Positions 53,313-63,848 of a stretch of 64,000 nt of DNA are shown in pieces. The notes below the pieces were generated by a model. It was given only the letters and a program-made list of their open reading frames with translations. It made no database searches and was not told the DNA's origin. Where the stretch lies: positions 682,001-746,000 of the forward strand of contig CANNBV010000001.1 of NCBI GenBank assembly GCA_947502975.1, read 5' to 3'. How positions within the stretch are numbered: the first letter of the stretch is position 1; every line of letters starts with the position of its first letter. A program made the position numbers and the translations under genes. The stretch comes from an uncultured Flavobacteriaceae bacterium (GTDB lineage: Bacteria; Bacteroidota; Bacteroidia; Flavobacteriales; Flavobacteriaceae).

Positions 53313-54641
53313 ATGAACATTACAAGAGAAAATTTAGATGCATTAAACGCCGTAGTAAAAGTAGATATTGCTAAAGAAGACTACAGTGATAAAGTAGAAA
53401 AGATCTTAATCGATTACCGTAAAACAGCCAATATTCCTGGTTTTAGAAAAGGACATGTGCCAATGGGAATGGTTAAAAAACAATATGGTAAAGCAGTTTT
53501 AGTGGATGAAGTAAATAAGTTATTACAAGATGCATTAAACAAATACCTTACTGAAGAAAAATTAGATGTATTAGGGCAGCCACTACCTAAACCTCAAGAT
53601 GATATAAATTGGGACGCTGATGGTTTTTCTTTTGAATTCGAATTGGGACTAGCTCCTGAGTTTGATGTAAAACTTAAAGGGAAAAAAGCAATCACACATT
53701 ACAACATTGTTGCTGATGATAAGATGATTGATGAGCAAATAGAGCGTATTCAAAAGCAATATGGAAAATTAGTATCACAAGATACTGTTGAAAAAGATAG
53801 TGAAATTACTGGTGCTTATAAAAATGAAGAGCGCGATATTGATAACACAGTGACGCTTACTTTAGATAAATTTAAAGGAAAAGCTACAGCGAAGAAATTT
53901 ATTGGTGCTAAAGCAGGAGATATTATTACATTGAAAACAAAAGGATTGTTTGATGACGATCATGATTTAATGCATGCATTAAAAGTAGAGCATGATGATG
54001 CACATGGTTTAGATATTGAAGTTACCTTTACAATTTCTGAAATTAACAAAAGAGAATTAGCAGATTTAGATCAAGAGTTGTTTGACAAATTATTCCCGTC
54101 TAAAGACGTGACTTCGGTTACAGAGTTAAAAGCTAAAATAAAAGAAGATGCTGAGAAGCAATTCAAACAGCAATCAGACCAGAAACTTTTAAATGATGTT
54201 ACTGAATATTTAGTAGACAGTACAAAATTTGATTTACCAGCAGAATTTTTAACCAAATGGATGCAAACTGCTGGCGAAACAGAAATGGATGCAGAGCAAG
54301 CTAAAGAAGAATATGAAAAGTCTGAAAAAAGTTTACGATACCAATTAATAGAAGGTAAACTTATTCAAGATAATGACATACAAGTGACAATTGATGATAT
54401 CAAAGGTCATGCTAAGGAAATGATTAAGGTACAAATGGCACAGTTTGGGCAAATGAATCCTTCTGATGAAGAACTTGAAGGTATCGCTGCAAGAGTTTTA
54501 GGAAATCAAGAAGAAGCACGCAGGATTTCTGAACAGTTAATTAGTCAAAAACTTATTGAACTTTACAAAGAAAAAGCAAACTTAAAGCTAAAGGAAATGA
54601 GTTACGAAAAGTTTGTTAAAGAAGTTTACGGCGATAAATAA
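53313..54641 (+). CDS. tig: Trigger factor
   Basis: 442 residues. Ribosome-bound chaperone for nascent chains. The N-terminal ribosome-binding domain has the signature variant IPGFRKGHVPMGMV (GFRxGxxP). The middle PPIase domain is degenerate (KDSEITGAYKNEERDIDNTV), as in many Bacteroidota, so prolyl isomerase activity is doubtful. The C-terminal helical arms follow. Heads the chaperone/protease group tig, clpP, clpX; a strong terminator follows, so clpP is transcribed separately. Confidence 0.94.
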   Translation: MNITRENLDALNAVVKVDIAKEDYSDKVEKILIDYRKTANIPGFRKGHVPMGMVKKQYGKAVLVDEVNKLLQDALNKYLTEEKLDVLGQPLPKPQDDINWDADGFSFEFELGLAPEFDVKLKGKKAITHYNIVADDKMIDEQIERIQKQYGKLVSQDTVEKDSEITGAYKNEERDIDNTVTLTLDKFKGKATAKKFIGAKAGDIITLKTKGLFDDDHDLMHALKVEHDDAHGLDIEVTFTISEINKRELADLDQELFDKLFPSKDVTSVTELKAKIKEDAEKQFKQQSDQKLLNDVTEYLVDSTKFDLPAEFLTKWMQTAGETEMDAEQAKEEYEKSEKSLRYQLIEGKLIQDNDIQVTIDDIKGHAKEMIKVQMAQFGQMNPSDEELEGIAARVLGNQEEARRISEQLISQKLIELYKEKANLKLKEMSYEKFVKEVYGDK

Positions 54642-54664
54642 TCAAATAATAATTCATTATATTT

Positions 54665-54696
54665 ATGCGCTTGAACTATTAATAGTTCAAGCGCAT
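54665..54696 (+). terminator. tig terminator
   Basis: A perfect 32-bp palindrome (ATGCGCTTGAACTATT against AATAGTTCAAGCGCAT), followed by TTTATTTA. It lies 23 bp after the tig stop. Confidence 0.9.
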
Positions 54697-54738
54697 TTTA
54701 TTTAATAATATCTTACAATTAAAACGATTAGGCCTACT

Positions 54739-55413
54739 ATGGATTACGCTAAAGAATTTGAAAAATTCGCAACAAAAGATCAAGGTATAAGTAGCACATA
54801 TTATAACAAAATTATAAGTAGTATGTATCCTACTAATCTTACTCCAAATATTATAGAAGAACGTCAAATGAATATCGCTATTTTTGATGTATTTTCACGT
54901 TTGATGATGGATCGTATTATATTTTTAGGTACAGGAATTAACGATCAGGTGGCAAACATCATTCAAGCACAATTATTGTTTTTGGAAAGTGTGGATGCTT
55001 CAAAAGACATTCAAATTTATATTAACTCTCCTGGCGGAAGTGTTTACGCAGGTTTAGGCATATATGATACTATGCAATTTATAAAACCAGATGTAGCAAC
55101 TATATGTACAGGAATGGCGGCCTCTATGGGAGCTGTATTATTATGTGCTGGGGAAAAAGGGAAACGCAGTGGTTTAACACATTCTCGTGTCATGATCCAT
55201 CAACCAATGGGTGGTGCGCAAGGTCAAGCTAGTGATATAGAAATTACTGCTAAGGAGATTTTAACCCTTAAAGAAGAACTTTACAAAATTATTAGTAAGC
55301 ATTCAGGGCAAGATTACGACAAAGTGTATGAAGATAGTGATAGAGACTATTGGATGAAAGCTGATAAAGCTAAGGAATATGGTATGATAGATGAGATATT
55401 AGCGAGAAATTAA
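54739..55413 (+). CDS. clpP: ATP-dependent Clp protease proteolytic subunit
   Basis: 224 residues. Serine protease that forms a double heptamer and degrades proteins handed over by ClpX. Catalytic Ser in [14 protein letters not shown], His in [11 protein letters not shown], and Asp about 50 residues later; [18 protein letters not shown] is typical. The N-terminus ([20 protein letters not shown]) is longer than in E. coli, as in other flavobacteria. The clpX gene follows 73 bp later. Confidence 0.97.
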   Translation: MDYAKEFEKFATKDQGISSTYYNKIISSMYPTNLTPNIIEERQMNIAIFDVFSRLMMDRIIFLGTGINDQVANIIQAQLLFLESVDASKDIQIYINSPGGSVYAGLGIYDTMQFIKPDVATICTGMAASMGAVLLCAGEKGKRSGLTHSRVMIHQPMGGAQGQASDIEITAKEILTLKEELYKIISKHSGQDYDKVYEDSDRDYWMKADKAKEYGMIDEILARN

Positions 55414-55486
55414 AAAAATTCGTACTTTTACGAGTCCTAATAGACATAGTAAGCGTTAGTTTACTTCTCTCAAATTTAACTGATTA

Positions 55487-56719
55487 ATGGCAAAAGAAGA
55501 ATTAGAATGTTCGTTTTGTGGCCGAAAAAAGCCAGAAACCAACTTATTAATAGCGGGCTTAGATGCACATATCTGTGATAGGTGTATAGAACAAGCGCAT
55601 GGTATTGTTGTAGAGGAATCTAAGCAAAACGACACTAATGATTTATCTGCAGAATTAAAACTTAGAAAGCCACAACAAATTAAAGCGTTTCTTGACGAAT
55701 ACATTATTGGTCAGGAAATGACAAAAAAGGTCATGTCTGTTGCGGTTTATAATCATTACAAGCGTTTATTACAACCAGCATCAAATGATGATATTGAGAT
55801 TCAGAAGAGTAATATCATTATGGTAGGGCAGACAGGTACAGGTAAAACATTAATGGCAAAAACTGTAGCCAGAATGTTAAATGTACCTTTAGCAATTGTA
55901 GATGCTACAGTACTAACCGAAGCTGGTTATGTTGGAGAAGATGTAGAAAGTATTTTAACACGTTTACTACAAGCTGCAGATTATAATCTTGAGAAAGCAG
56001 AAAAAGGGATAGTTTTTATTGATGAAATAGATAAAATTGCCCGTAAAAGTGATAATCCATCAATTACTAGAGATGTTTCTGGTGAAGGAGTACAACAAGC
56101 ATTGTTGAAACTTTTAGAAGGTACAGTTGTAAATGTGCCACCTAAAGGAGGAAGAAAACATCCTGACCAAAAATTCATTGAGGTTAATACTGAAAATATT
56201 TTATTTATTGCTGGTGGTGCTTTTGATGGAATTGAGCGTGTCATTTCAAAGCGTTTAAATATGAAGGCAGTGGGTTATGCTGCATCTATGTCTGATGAGA
56301 TTATAGATCAAAGCAATTTACTGCAATATATTATTCCAAAAGATTTAAAGGATTTTGGTTTGATTCCTGAAATTATAGGTAGATTACCAGTACTAACACA
56401 TATGAACCCGTTAGATGCTAAAACATTAAGAGCTATCTTAACTGAGCCAAAGAATGCCATTATAAAACAATACAAGAAATTATTTGCAATGGATGAAATT
56501 GATTTCACTATTACTGATGGAGCACTTGGTTTTATTGTAGATAAGGCTATTGAATATAAACTCGGCGCAAGAGGATTACGTTCTTTATGTGAAGAGATTT
56601 TAACTGATGCTATGTTTGAATTACCAAGTAGTAATGATAAAAAGCTGAACGTTACTAAAAATTATGCAGAAGATAAGTTGACAAAAACAACACTTAAAAA
56701 ACTTAAAGCTGTGTCTTAA
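55487..56719 (+). CDS. clpX: ATP-dependent Clp protease ATP-binding subunit ClpX
   Basis: 410 residues. N-terminal Cys4 zinc-binding domain ([11 protein letters not shown]...CDRC). AAA+ module with Walker A GQTGTGKT, Walker [12 protein letters not shown], pore loop GYVGEDVES, and the IGF-type ClpP docking loop region. Recognises and unfolds substrates for ClpP encoded just upstream. Followed by a terminator. Confidence 0.97.
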   Translation: MAKEELECSFCGRKKPETNLLIAGLDAHICDRCIEQAHGIVVEESKQNDTNDLSAELKLRKPQQIKAFLDEYIIGQEMTKKVMSVAVYNHYKRLLQPASNDDIEIQKSNIIMVGQTGTGKTLMAKTVARMLNVPLAIVDATVLTEAGYVGEDVESILTRLLQAADYNLEKAEKGIVFIDEIDKIARKSDNPSITRDVSGEGVQQALLKLLEGTVVNVPPKGGRKHPDQKFIEVNTENILFIAGGAFDGIERVISKRLNMKAVGYAASMSDEIIDQSNLLQYIIPKDLKDFGLIPEIIGRLPVLTHMNPLDAKTLRAILTEPKNAIIKQYKKLFAMDEIDFTITDGALGFIVDKAIEYKLGARGLRSLCEEILTDAMFELPSSNDKKLNVTKNYAEDKLTKTTLKKLKAVS

Positions 56720-56742
56720 GGTTACAGAAATTATAAATTACT

Positions 56743-56776
56743 GAAAAGCATTCTAATTTATTTAGGATGCTTTTTT
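56743..56776 (+). terminator. clpX terminator
   Basis: AAAAGCATTCTAA pairs with TTAGGATGCTTTTTT (one G-T/T-G type mismatch), followed by a T-rich run. Positioned directly after clpX and before pth. Confidence 0.8.
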
Positions 56777-56798
56777 ATTTTTACAAAAAAATGAACAA

Positions 56799-57425
56799 AT
56801 GTGTAGGTTTTTGTTGAAGCTATTTAAATCTAAAAAACCAAAAGAAGATCAAGATCCTATGAAAAAGTTTTTAATTGTTGGTTTAGGAAACATCGGAGGG
56901 AAATATGAGGAAACACGCCACAATATTGGGTTTAAAGTATTGGATTACTTTTCTAAAGCCGAAGACTTTACTTTTGAAACACAGAAACTAGGAGATGTAG
57001 CGACTTATAAATTAAAAGGTAGAACCTTTATTTTTCTTAAGCCTAGTACGTTTATGAATCTAAGCGGAAAAGCGGTAACCTATTGGTTAACAAAGGAAAA
57101 AATACCTTTAGAAAACCTTTTAGTGATTACCGATGATTTAAACTTACCCTTTGGAAGTATTAGATTAAAAACTAAAGGTAGTGATGGTGGACATAATGGA
57201 CTAAAAGATATCCAAGATAAATTAAATACAACAAAATACAACCGTTTTAGGTTTGGTATAAGTGATGCTTTTAGTAAAGGGAGACAAATAGATTATGTTT
57301 TAGGAGAATGGACGGAAGAAGAAAATGATAAGTTACTAGAACGCTTAAAGACATCAGTTGAACTCATAAAATCTTTTGCCTTAGCTGGTGTGAATAATAC
57401 GATGAATACTTTTAACGGAAAATAA
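56799..57425 (+). CDS. pth: Peptidyl-tRNA hydrolase
   Basis: 208 residues from ATG 56799. Releases tRNA from peptidyl-tRNAs dropped by ribosomes. The catalytic core begins at residue 21 (MKKFLIVGLGNIGGKYEETR, ATG 56859) with HNIGF (catalytic His), KPSTFMNLSG and the D/H region DDLNLPFGSIRLKTKGSDGG-HNG. The 20-residue basic N-terminal extension (CRFLLKLFKSKKPKEDQ) also appears in other flavobacterial Pth proteins, so the upstream ATG is kept; the internal start remains possible. Confidence 0.93.
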   Translation: MCRFLLKLFKSKKPKEDQDPMKKFLIVGLGNIGGKYEETRHNIGFKVLDYFSKAEDFTFETQKLGDVATYKLKGRTFIFLKPSTFMNLSGKAVTYWLTKEKIPLENLLVITDDLNLPFGSIRLKTKGSDGGHNGLKDIQDKLNTTKYNRFRFGISDAFSKGRQIDYVLGEWTEEENDKLLERLKTSVELIKSFALAGVNNTMNTFNGK

Positions 57426-57432
57426 TTGCTTT

Positions 57433-60078
57433 CTATTTAATAGCTATTCGTTTGGCGTATCTTTTAGTTTCATCACTCAAATACAAAATATACATTCCTG
57501 ATTGGGCACTACGTAAATTTATAGTTTCGTTTAATCTTGAGGTTTCATTAAATTGTTGTTCGTAAACCAGTCTGCCTCTCACGTCAAACACTTCAACTTT
57601 AATATTTTTTCTAGTATGTGTTGAATCTACCATAACAGTAAACTCTCCATTATTAGGATTTGGAAATATCTTCACATTTTCAAAAGCAAACTCGCTTACT
57701 TGTAAAGGCGAATGTGTTGTTTGGCAAACTTCAATAAACCAAGAGTTTAACGTGCCTGTATCTCCAGGCTGAAAATCTCCTAAACGGATAGTCCAGTCAC
57801 CTGAAATACTTTCGCCGTCAAAAGTTTGTAGCAAGTCGTTTAAAGATTTTTGAGAAATATTATTTGCTGAATTAAAACAATTAAACGCCACAGCGTTATC
57901 ATCAAAAACACCGATAATATTTTCCTCAGAATCACAATCGCTTGGAGTCTTAAGTGTTACTCTTGTATTATTTGGGCTTACTATTTCTATGGCCAAATCA
58001 CCAATATAGCTATGTGTAATATTCATACCAATATTAATATCTTCAATGGTTCCACTATCAGAGATATTTATAATATTACTCTGTGTTAAAGAACCACTAT
58101 TATCTGTAATATTAATACCAAGATTTGTCGCAGAACTGTATTGTGTGCAGGTATTAGTAACTTGAAAATCAATAGAGAAATTCTCTGCATTAATTGCGAA
58201 AAAGTTATTATTTGTGGGTTCTATCATTAATCTACATTCTGCTGAGGGCGAATTTGGAACAATCAGCGAATGACTTCCATTATTTGGAATATTGCTAACT
58301 ATTTCTGTATATGTTTCACCACCATCAGTAGACAATAATATATTTACATTTGATGCACCAGGCAAGGTATTAGTGTTATTAACATCCCAAGTGATAGTTT
58401 CGGTAGTGCCGCTAGACCATGAAATTCCTGAGGTGTTCTGCGAGGTGATTTCAAAAGGTCCAAAACTAGGATCAAAAGTAACACGCATATCGTCATGTGT
58501 ATTATTCGCGCCTCCTGCTTTGTTGTCTCTTACAGTTAGTCTAAAATCGGCAGTTCTCGCAACGTTTGGGACTTTTTCCCATTGGTTAGCATTTACTCCA
58601 AACTTTAAATCAGATAAATTTGGGAAATATCTTGTGTTGTCAATTACTGGTGGGAATGACCTATATAAAACGGCATCGTCATTTCCAGAATTAGGATTAG
58701 GAAAAACAGTTAAAGCATTGTTTTCATTGATTTGTTCCCAGCAGTATGTAATAGCGTCTCCATCGGTATCTCCTCCTGTCCCTACAAGCTTAAAAGGGGT
58801 TCCAATAGGTAGAGTTAAATCTGATCCAGCATCAGCGGTTGGAGTAGTATTTCCCGTATTGGTCTCGGTCGCACAACTTGTGGATTTTATATAAGTAGTA
58901 ACTTGTTCTATAGAAATAGCATGAAAATATGAATCACTATTTAACTGAACGTTAGCCGAAGCTGCAATTCCAGCATACCCCATTATGGTGGTTCCACTTC
59001 CAGGTTCCATCTGTACGTTTGTACCTTCATTACCATCGTGTGTCCAAGTATGGTTTGCACCAAATTGATGCCCTAATTCATGCGCTACCAAATCAATATC
59101 AAAGTTAAAACCACCAGGAGCGCTGTCGGAAGTATATGCACTACCTTTTAAACCAGACGTACAAACGCAACCGATACAACCAGCATTACCATCAAAACCG
59201 ATGGCAGATAATAAGTGGCCCACATCATAATTAGCATCACCAATTTCCATGTCTAAAGTGTTTTGTACTTCGGTATTATAATTATTAAATCCTGAATAAG
59301 GGTCAGTACCAGCATTTAGATAAATAACGTCATCATTATTGGCCGTAAGTTGCAGGGATACATTAAAATCATTTTCAAAAACTGCATTTATGTTGGTTAA
59401 TGTTGCAGCTATAGCAGCGTTAACTAAAGGTAAAGTGCCACCATGAAAGTTAGAGTATTCTCCAGTAACTGAGAGTGCTAACGTATATAATCTATGGATG
59501 CTATCGTCAGCATCTTTAAAACCATTAGTTTTATTTGTAGATTCAGATAACGCTTCTAAAGTTGCACAGTTAAAGTTTTTAGATTTTGTTAAACCATTTT
59601 TGTGTTTTACTCGGAATTGAGTTGTTTTTTGAGAATCAGGTTCCAAAACCAGTGTTTTTTCTTTTCCTAAAACAATTCCTGTAAGTCCTTTGTAAGGAGA
59701 TAAACTAAACCGAAGATAGGTTGAAGGGGTATCAATACCATAACCAATATAAGACCTTATGTCTGGATACTTTGCCTGTAAATCTGGATGCATTACGGAA
59801 GACTCCACTATGGTATATCGCCCTAATTCACCTCTAGAATTCGGAAAACTTATAATTACATTAGAGGGTTTTGAAGCGCCTTTATCGAATGTTTTTTCTA
59901 AAGTTGTGCTTAATTTTTTGTAATTAAACTCGTAAGTTAACGTCTCTTTAGAAGTGTTTTTTAGAGTGCCTTCTTTTTGCTGATGTTTTACTTTTACAAA
60001 AAAGTTATTTTGAGCAAATACCGAAAAAGCAGTTAAAAATATGGCGGTTGTAAAAACATAATGTAGTTTTGTTTTCAT
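57433..60078 (-). CDS. Secreted reprolysin-like metalloprotease with P domain and T9SS sorting domain
   Basis: 881 residues. Signal peptide (ending SVFAQ), propeptide (about 24-190), zinc metalloprotease domain (about 195-405) with the full HExxHxxGxxH motif H333-E-L-G-H337-Q-F-G-A-N-H343 and the Met-turn region (GTTIMGYAGI). Ig/PKD-like linkers follow, then a proprotein-convertase P domain (about 645-790; GDLAIEIVSPNNTRVTLKTP; GDWTIRLGDFQPGDTG), and a T9SS C-terminal domain (about 805-881; VKIFPNPNNGEFTV). Exported digestive or processing protease. Converges with pth and is divergent from ribF. Confidence 0.94.
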   Translation of the reverse strand: MKTKLHYVFTTAIFLTAFSVFAQNNFFVKVKHQQKEGTLKNTSKETLTYEFNYKKLSTTLEKTFDKGASKPSNVIISFPNSRGELGRYTIVESSVMHPDLQAKYPDIRSYIGYGIDTPSTYLRFSLSPYKGLTGIVLGKEKTLVLEPDSQKTTQFRVKHKNGLTKSKNFNCATLEALSESTNKTNGFKDADDSIHRLYTLALSVTGEYSNFHGGTLPLVNAAIAATLTNINAVFENDFNVSLQLTANNDDVIYLNAGTDPYSGFNNYNTEVQNTLDMEIGDANYDVGHLLSAIGFDGNAGCIGCVCTSGLKGSAYTSDSAPGGFNFDIDLVAHELGHQFGANHTWTHDGNEGTNVQMEPGSGTTIMGYAGIAASANVQLNSDSYFHAISIEQVTTYIKSTSCATETNTGNTTPTADAGSDLTLPIGTPFKLVGTGGDTDGDAITYCWEQINENNALTVFPNPNSGNDDAVLYRSFPPVIDNTRYFPNLSDLKFGVNANQWEKVPNVARTADFRLTVRDNKAGGANNTHDDMRVTFDPSFGPFEITSQNTSGISWSSGTTETITWDVNNTNTLPGASNVNILLSTDGGETYTEIVSNIPNNGSHSLIVPNSPSAECRLMIEPTNNNFFAINAENFSIDFQVTNTCTQYSSATNLGINITDNSGSLTQSNIINISDSGTIEDINIGMNITHSYIGDLAIEIVSPNNTRVTLKTPSDCDSEENIIGVFDDNAVAFNCFNSANNISQKSLNDLLQTFDGESISGDWTIRLGDFQPGDTGTLNSWFIEVCQTTHSPLQVSEFAFENVKIFPNPNNGEFTVMVDSTHTRKNIKVEVFDVRGRLVYEQQFNETSRLNETINLRSAQSGMYILYLSDETKRYAKRIAIK

Positions 60079-60103
60079 AACTATACTGGGGGTCTTTTAA
60101 AGA

Positions 60104-60134
60104 CAAATCTAGCTTATTTTAACGACATTAACAA
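60104..60134 (-). promoter_or_regulatory. Promoter of the reprolysin-like protease gene
   Basis: Minus strand TTG (60132-60134), 20-bp spacer, TAGATTTG (60104-60111): full consensus. The start codon lies 25 bases downstream. Confidence 0.65.
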
Positions 60135-60148
60135 TTCTTAAAAAGCCC

Positions 60149-61087
60149 ATGGGCAAGGTAATAAAAATTGAAAAATATAAATCTTCGGTACCCACGATAG
60201 TCACTATTGGAACATTTGACGGTGTTCATGTAGGACATCAAAAAATTGTAAATCGTCTTATTTCTCTAGGAAAAGAAGAGCAATTAAAGTCAATTATACT
60301 CACTTTTTTTCCGCACCCAAGAATGGTACTGCAAAAAGATTCGAGCATCAAACTCATAAATACTATTCATGAACGTAGTGCAATTTTAGATAAGCTAGGC
60401 TTAGATTATCTATTGATAAAAAAATTCACAACCGAATTTTCAAGACTATCTGCAGAAGAATTTGTAAAGCAGATTTTGGTAGACATCTTAAATGTAAAAA
60501 AGGTGATTATTGGTTACGATCATAGATTTGGAAGAAATAGAAACGCTGATATCAATGATTTGATCAAATATGGAAAAGAATTTGGATTTGAAGTTGAGCA
60601 AATTTCAGCAGAAGATATTAATAATGTTGCGGTAAGTTCTACAAAAATTAGAAAAGCCCTTTCAGAAGGAAATATAAAAATAGCAAATAGATATTTAGGC
60701 TATCCGTTTATGCTTTCTGGTACTATTGTGCAAGGTAAAGGTATTGGTAAGCAATTAGACTACCCAACTGCTAACATTAATATTGAAGAAACTTATAAAC
60801 TCATTCCAAAATATGGATCGTATGTTGTTAAATCAATTATTAATAATGAGACTGTTTTTGGCATGATGAATATTGGAATGAATCCAACTGTAAGTGGCGA
60901 TAGCGAATCTGTAGAAGTGCACTTTTTCAATTTTGAAAAATCTATTTACGGAGAAAACCTTCAGATTGATATTTTGGAGCGTATTCGTGATGAACAAAAG
61001 TTTCAATCTATAGAAGACTTAAAGCATCAGCTTAAAAAGGATAAATTATTTTCATTGAATTTCATCAATAATTACAATGCTGAATAA
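60149..61087 (+). CDS. ribF: Bifunctional riboflavin kinase / FAD synthetase
   Basis: 312 residues. Makes FMN and FAD from riboflavin. N-terminal nucleotidyltransferase with GTFDGVHVGHQKI (HxGH-like) and VSSTKIRKAL (ISSTxIR). C-terminal flavokinase with GKGIGKQLDYPTANI and the MNIGMNPTVSGD strand. Complete and of normal length. The next gene overlaps its last 11 bases. Confidence 0.96.
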   Translation: MGKVIKIEKYKSSVPTIVTIGTFDGVHVGHQKIVNRLISLGKEEQLKSIILTFFPHPRMVLQKDSSIKLINTIHERSAILDKLGLDYLLIKKFTTEFSRLSAEEFVKQILVDILNVKKVIIGYDHRFGRNRNADINDLIKYGKEFGFEVEQISAEDINNVAVSSTKIRKALSEGNIKIANRYLGYPFMLSGTIVQGKGIGKQLDYPTANINIEETYKLIPKYGSYVVKSIINNETVFGMMNIGMNPTVSGDSESVEVHFFNFEKSIYGENLQIDILERIRDEQKFQSIEDLKHQLKKDKLFSLNFINNYNAE

Positions 61088-62393
61088 TTGGCTATTCAAA
61101 CATATAGATAACTCGCAATTAGTAATTTTTAGAATCTTTTTTGGTCTACTTTGTTTCTTAGAATCTTTTGGGGCTATACTCACTGGCTGGGTAAAACGTG
61201 GTTTGGTTGAGCCAAAGTTCACTTTCACATTTATTGGTTTTGAATGGTTACAAATATTTCAAGGTGAAGGTATGTATTTGTATTATGGTATCATGGCCAT
61301 TTTTGGACTACTTATAATGGTAGGTTTTAAATACCGTATAAGTATGATAAGCTTCGCGCTACTTTGGGCAGGAAGTTACTTAATGCAAAAATCATCTTAC
61401 AACAACCATTATTATTTATTAATGCTAATAAGCGCCATTATGGTGTTTATGCCAGCACATCGTGATGTCTCCATTGATGCTAAATTGAATCCAACTATTA
61501 AAACTAACGCAATGTCAAGTTGGTGTAAATGGGTATTTGTTATTCAACTCTTTATAGTGTACACATATGCTTCGGTAGCGAAGTTATATCCAGATTGGTT
61601 AGATGGGACAGTTATGGAGGTTTTAATGAAGGGTAAAAGAAATTATTACCTCATTGGTGACTTACTGCAACAACAATGGTTACAAAATATATTGACTTGG
61701 GGTGGTATTTTTTTCGACGGATTGATTGTGCCATTATTACTTTATAGACCTACTAGAAAATGGGCTTTTATAATCTCTATTGGATTTCATTTATTCAATT
61801 CTATAGTCTTTCAAATAGGCATTTTTCCGTATTTAGCTTTAGCATTTTATTTGTTTTTCTTTCCGCCAAAAACGATTCGAAATATCTTTTTGAAGACAAG
61901 AGATTTTTATAATGAAGCTGAGGTGAAGTTGCCTAAGTTTAAGGAAACTTGCGTTGTGTTTTTTGCTATATATTTTGTTATTCAAATAGTATTACCATTA
62001 CGCCATCATGCTTTTAAGGATGATGTGCTATGGACGGAAGAAGGTCATCGTTTATCATGGCGAATGATGCTTAGAGCAAAATATGGATCAATTACTTATA
62101 CCGTTGAAGATAAAAAAACAAAAGAGAAAAGAGTGATTCGGTTAGATGATTACCTAACCAAAAAGCAACAAAAAAGTGCAAGTACAAAGCCAGATGTAAT
62201 ATGGCAGTTTTCGCAATATTTAAAAAAAGAGTTTGAGAGAAAAGGTCAAGATATAGCTGTTTATGTAAATTGTAGAATAAGTGTAAATGGTAAACCTTTA
62301 AAACGACTTATTAATCCTGAGGCAGATATTGCAAGTCAACCTTGGACACCGTTGTGTCACAGTGATTGGATTTTACCTTCAAAAACCGAATAA
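61077..62393 (+). CDS. HTTM-domain membrane protein (vitamin-K gamma-carboxylase-like)
   Basis: 438 residues. About seven to nine hydrophobic segments in the first 300 residues (IFFGLLCFLESFGAIL; LYYGIMAIFGLLIMVGF; YYLLMLISAIMVFMPAH; WVFVIQLFIVYTYASVAKL), then a soluble C-terminal part of about 140 residues. The horizontally transferred transmembrane (HTTM) domain is related to vitamin-K-dependent gamma-glutamyl carboxylase, but the carboxylase activity of bacterial members is mostly unproven. Translationally coupled to ribF by an 11-bp overlap, a pairing that may be conserved. Confidence 0.85.
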   Translation: MLNNWLFKHIDNSQLVIFRIFFGLLCFLESFGAILTGWVKRGLVEPKFTFTFIGFEWLQIFQGEGMYLYYGIMAIFGLLIMVGFKYRISMISFALLWAGSYLMQKSSYNNHYYLLMLISAIMVFMPAHRDVSIDAKLNPTIKTNAMSSWCKWVFVIQLFIVYTYASVAKLYPDWLDGTVMEVLMKGKRNYYLIGDLLQQQWLQNILTWGGIFFDGLIVPLLLYRPTRKWAFIISIGFHLFNSIVFQIGIFPYLALAFYLFFFPPKTIRNIFLKTRDFYNEAEVKLPKFKETCVVFFAIYFVIQIVLPLRHHAFKDDVLWTEEGHRLSWRMMLRAKYGSITYTVEDKKTKEKRVIRLDDYLTKKQQKSASTKPDVIWQFSQYLKKEFERKGQDIAVYVNCRISVNGKPLKRLINPEADIASQPWTPLCHSDWILPSKTE

Positions 62394-62437
62394 GTCTTAT
62401 AGTATTTCTTAAATTTGTCGCTTAAAATTTGCAAACC

Positions 62438-63706
62438 ATGCTACAAGTTCCATTTATTAGAGACAACAAAGCAGTTGTTATCGAGCGTTTATCAAAACGT
62501 AATATTGATGCAGCTAAATTGATTGACGACGTTATTGTTTTAGATGAAAAACGTAGAAGTACTCAAGCTGATCTTGATAATACTTTAGCAGAATCTAATT
62601 CAATTTCAAAAGAAATAGGGAACTTGTTTAAATCCGGAAAGGTTGAAGAAGCAAACGCCCTAAAAGCAAAAACGGGAGAATTAAAAGAAGCGTCAAAAAC
62701 ACTTACGGAACAGCTAAATACAACTGCTGAAAGTTTGCAAGAATTGTTATTTCAAATTCCTAATGTACCTCATGAATCTGTACCAGATGGAAATTCTGAA
62801 GAGGATAATGAAGAAGTGTTTAAAGCAGGTGAAGTTCCAAGTCTTCATGAAGGTGCTCAACCGCATTGGGAGCTTGCAAAAAAATATGATATCATTGATT
62901 TTGAATTAGGAAATAAAATCACTGGTGCAGGTTTTCCAGTGTATAAGGGAAAAGGCGCAAGATTGCAACGTGCATTAATCGCTTATTTTTTAGATAAAAA
63001 CACGGCAGCTGGTTACACCGAATACCAATTACCACATTTAGTAAATGAAGCTTCAGGAATTGGGACGGGGCAATTGCCAGATAAGGAAGGGCAGATGTAT
63101 CATGTTACTGAAGATAATTTGTACTTGATACCTACAGCAGAAGTGCCAGGAACTAATATTTTTAGAAACACGGTGTTGAATGAGGCCGATTTACCTATCG
63201 GAATCACAGGTTATACACCATGTTTTCGTAGAGAGGCTGGTAGTTATGGTGCACATGTTAGAGGACTAAACAGATTGCATCAGTTTGATAAAGTAGAGAT
63301 TATTAGAGTAGAACACCCCACAAAATCTTATGAGGCTTTAGATAGTATGGTAAACCATGTAAAAGGTATTTTAGAAGAATTGAAATTACCATACAGAATT
63401 TTGAGATTATGTGCTGGTGATACTTCTTTTGCATCTGCATTAACTTATGATTTTGAAGTGTTTTCCACAGCACAAGATAGATGGCTCGAAGTATCTTCTG
63501 TTTCAAATTTTGAAACCTTTCAGGCAAACCGTCTAAAATTGAGATTTAAAAATGCTAATGGAAAAAATGAATTGGCACATACTTTAAATGGAAGTTCATT
63601 AGCGTTACCAAGAATTTTAGCAGGTATTTTAGAAAATTATCAGACTGAAACTGGTATTGATATTCCAGAGGTTTTAAGATCTTATACAGGATTTGATTCT
63701 ATTTGA
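62438..63706 (+). CDS. serS: Seryl-tRNA synthetase
   Basis: 422 residues from ATG 62438; an in-frame TTG three codons earlier is less likely. Charges tRNA-Ser. An N-terminal two-helix coiled-coil arm (residues about 30-100; DNTLAESNSISKEIGNLFKS) binds the long variable arm of tRNA-Ser. Class II motif 2 (FRREAGSYGAHVRGLNRLHQF) and motif 3 (NGSSLALPRILAGILENYQ) are intact. Confidence 0.97.
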   Translation: MLQVPFIRDNKAVVIERLSKRNIDAAKLIDDVIVLDEKRRSTQADLDNTLAESNSISKEIGNLFKSGKVEEANALKAKTGELKEASKTLTEQLNTTAESLQELLFQIPNVPHESVPDGNSEEDNEEVFKAGEVPSLHEGAQPHWELAKKYDIIDFELGNKITGAGFPVYKGKGARLQRALIAYFLDKNTAAGYTEYQLPHLVNEASGIGTGQLPDKEGQMYHVTEDNLYLIPTAEVPGTNIFRNTVLNEADLPIGITGYTPCFRREAGSYGAHVRGLNRLHQFDKVEIIRVEHPTKSYEALDSMVNHVKGILEELKLPYRILRLCAGDTSFASALTYDFEVFSTAQDRWLEVSSVSNFETFQANRLKLRFKNANGKNELAHTLNGSSLALPRILAGILENYQTETGIDIPEVLRSYTGFDSI

Positions 63707-63848
63707 TAGTTTTTTCTTTCATTTTTAATATATAAAATCGATTAAATGCAGTTATTTGGCGCTGTTTAACGATTTTTAAGTGCTTTTCTTTGTGATTTAG
63801 GTTATATTTTAGAATATTACTGAACCAAATCTAATAACCTACTTAACC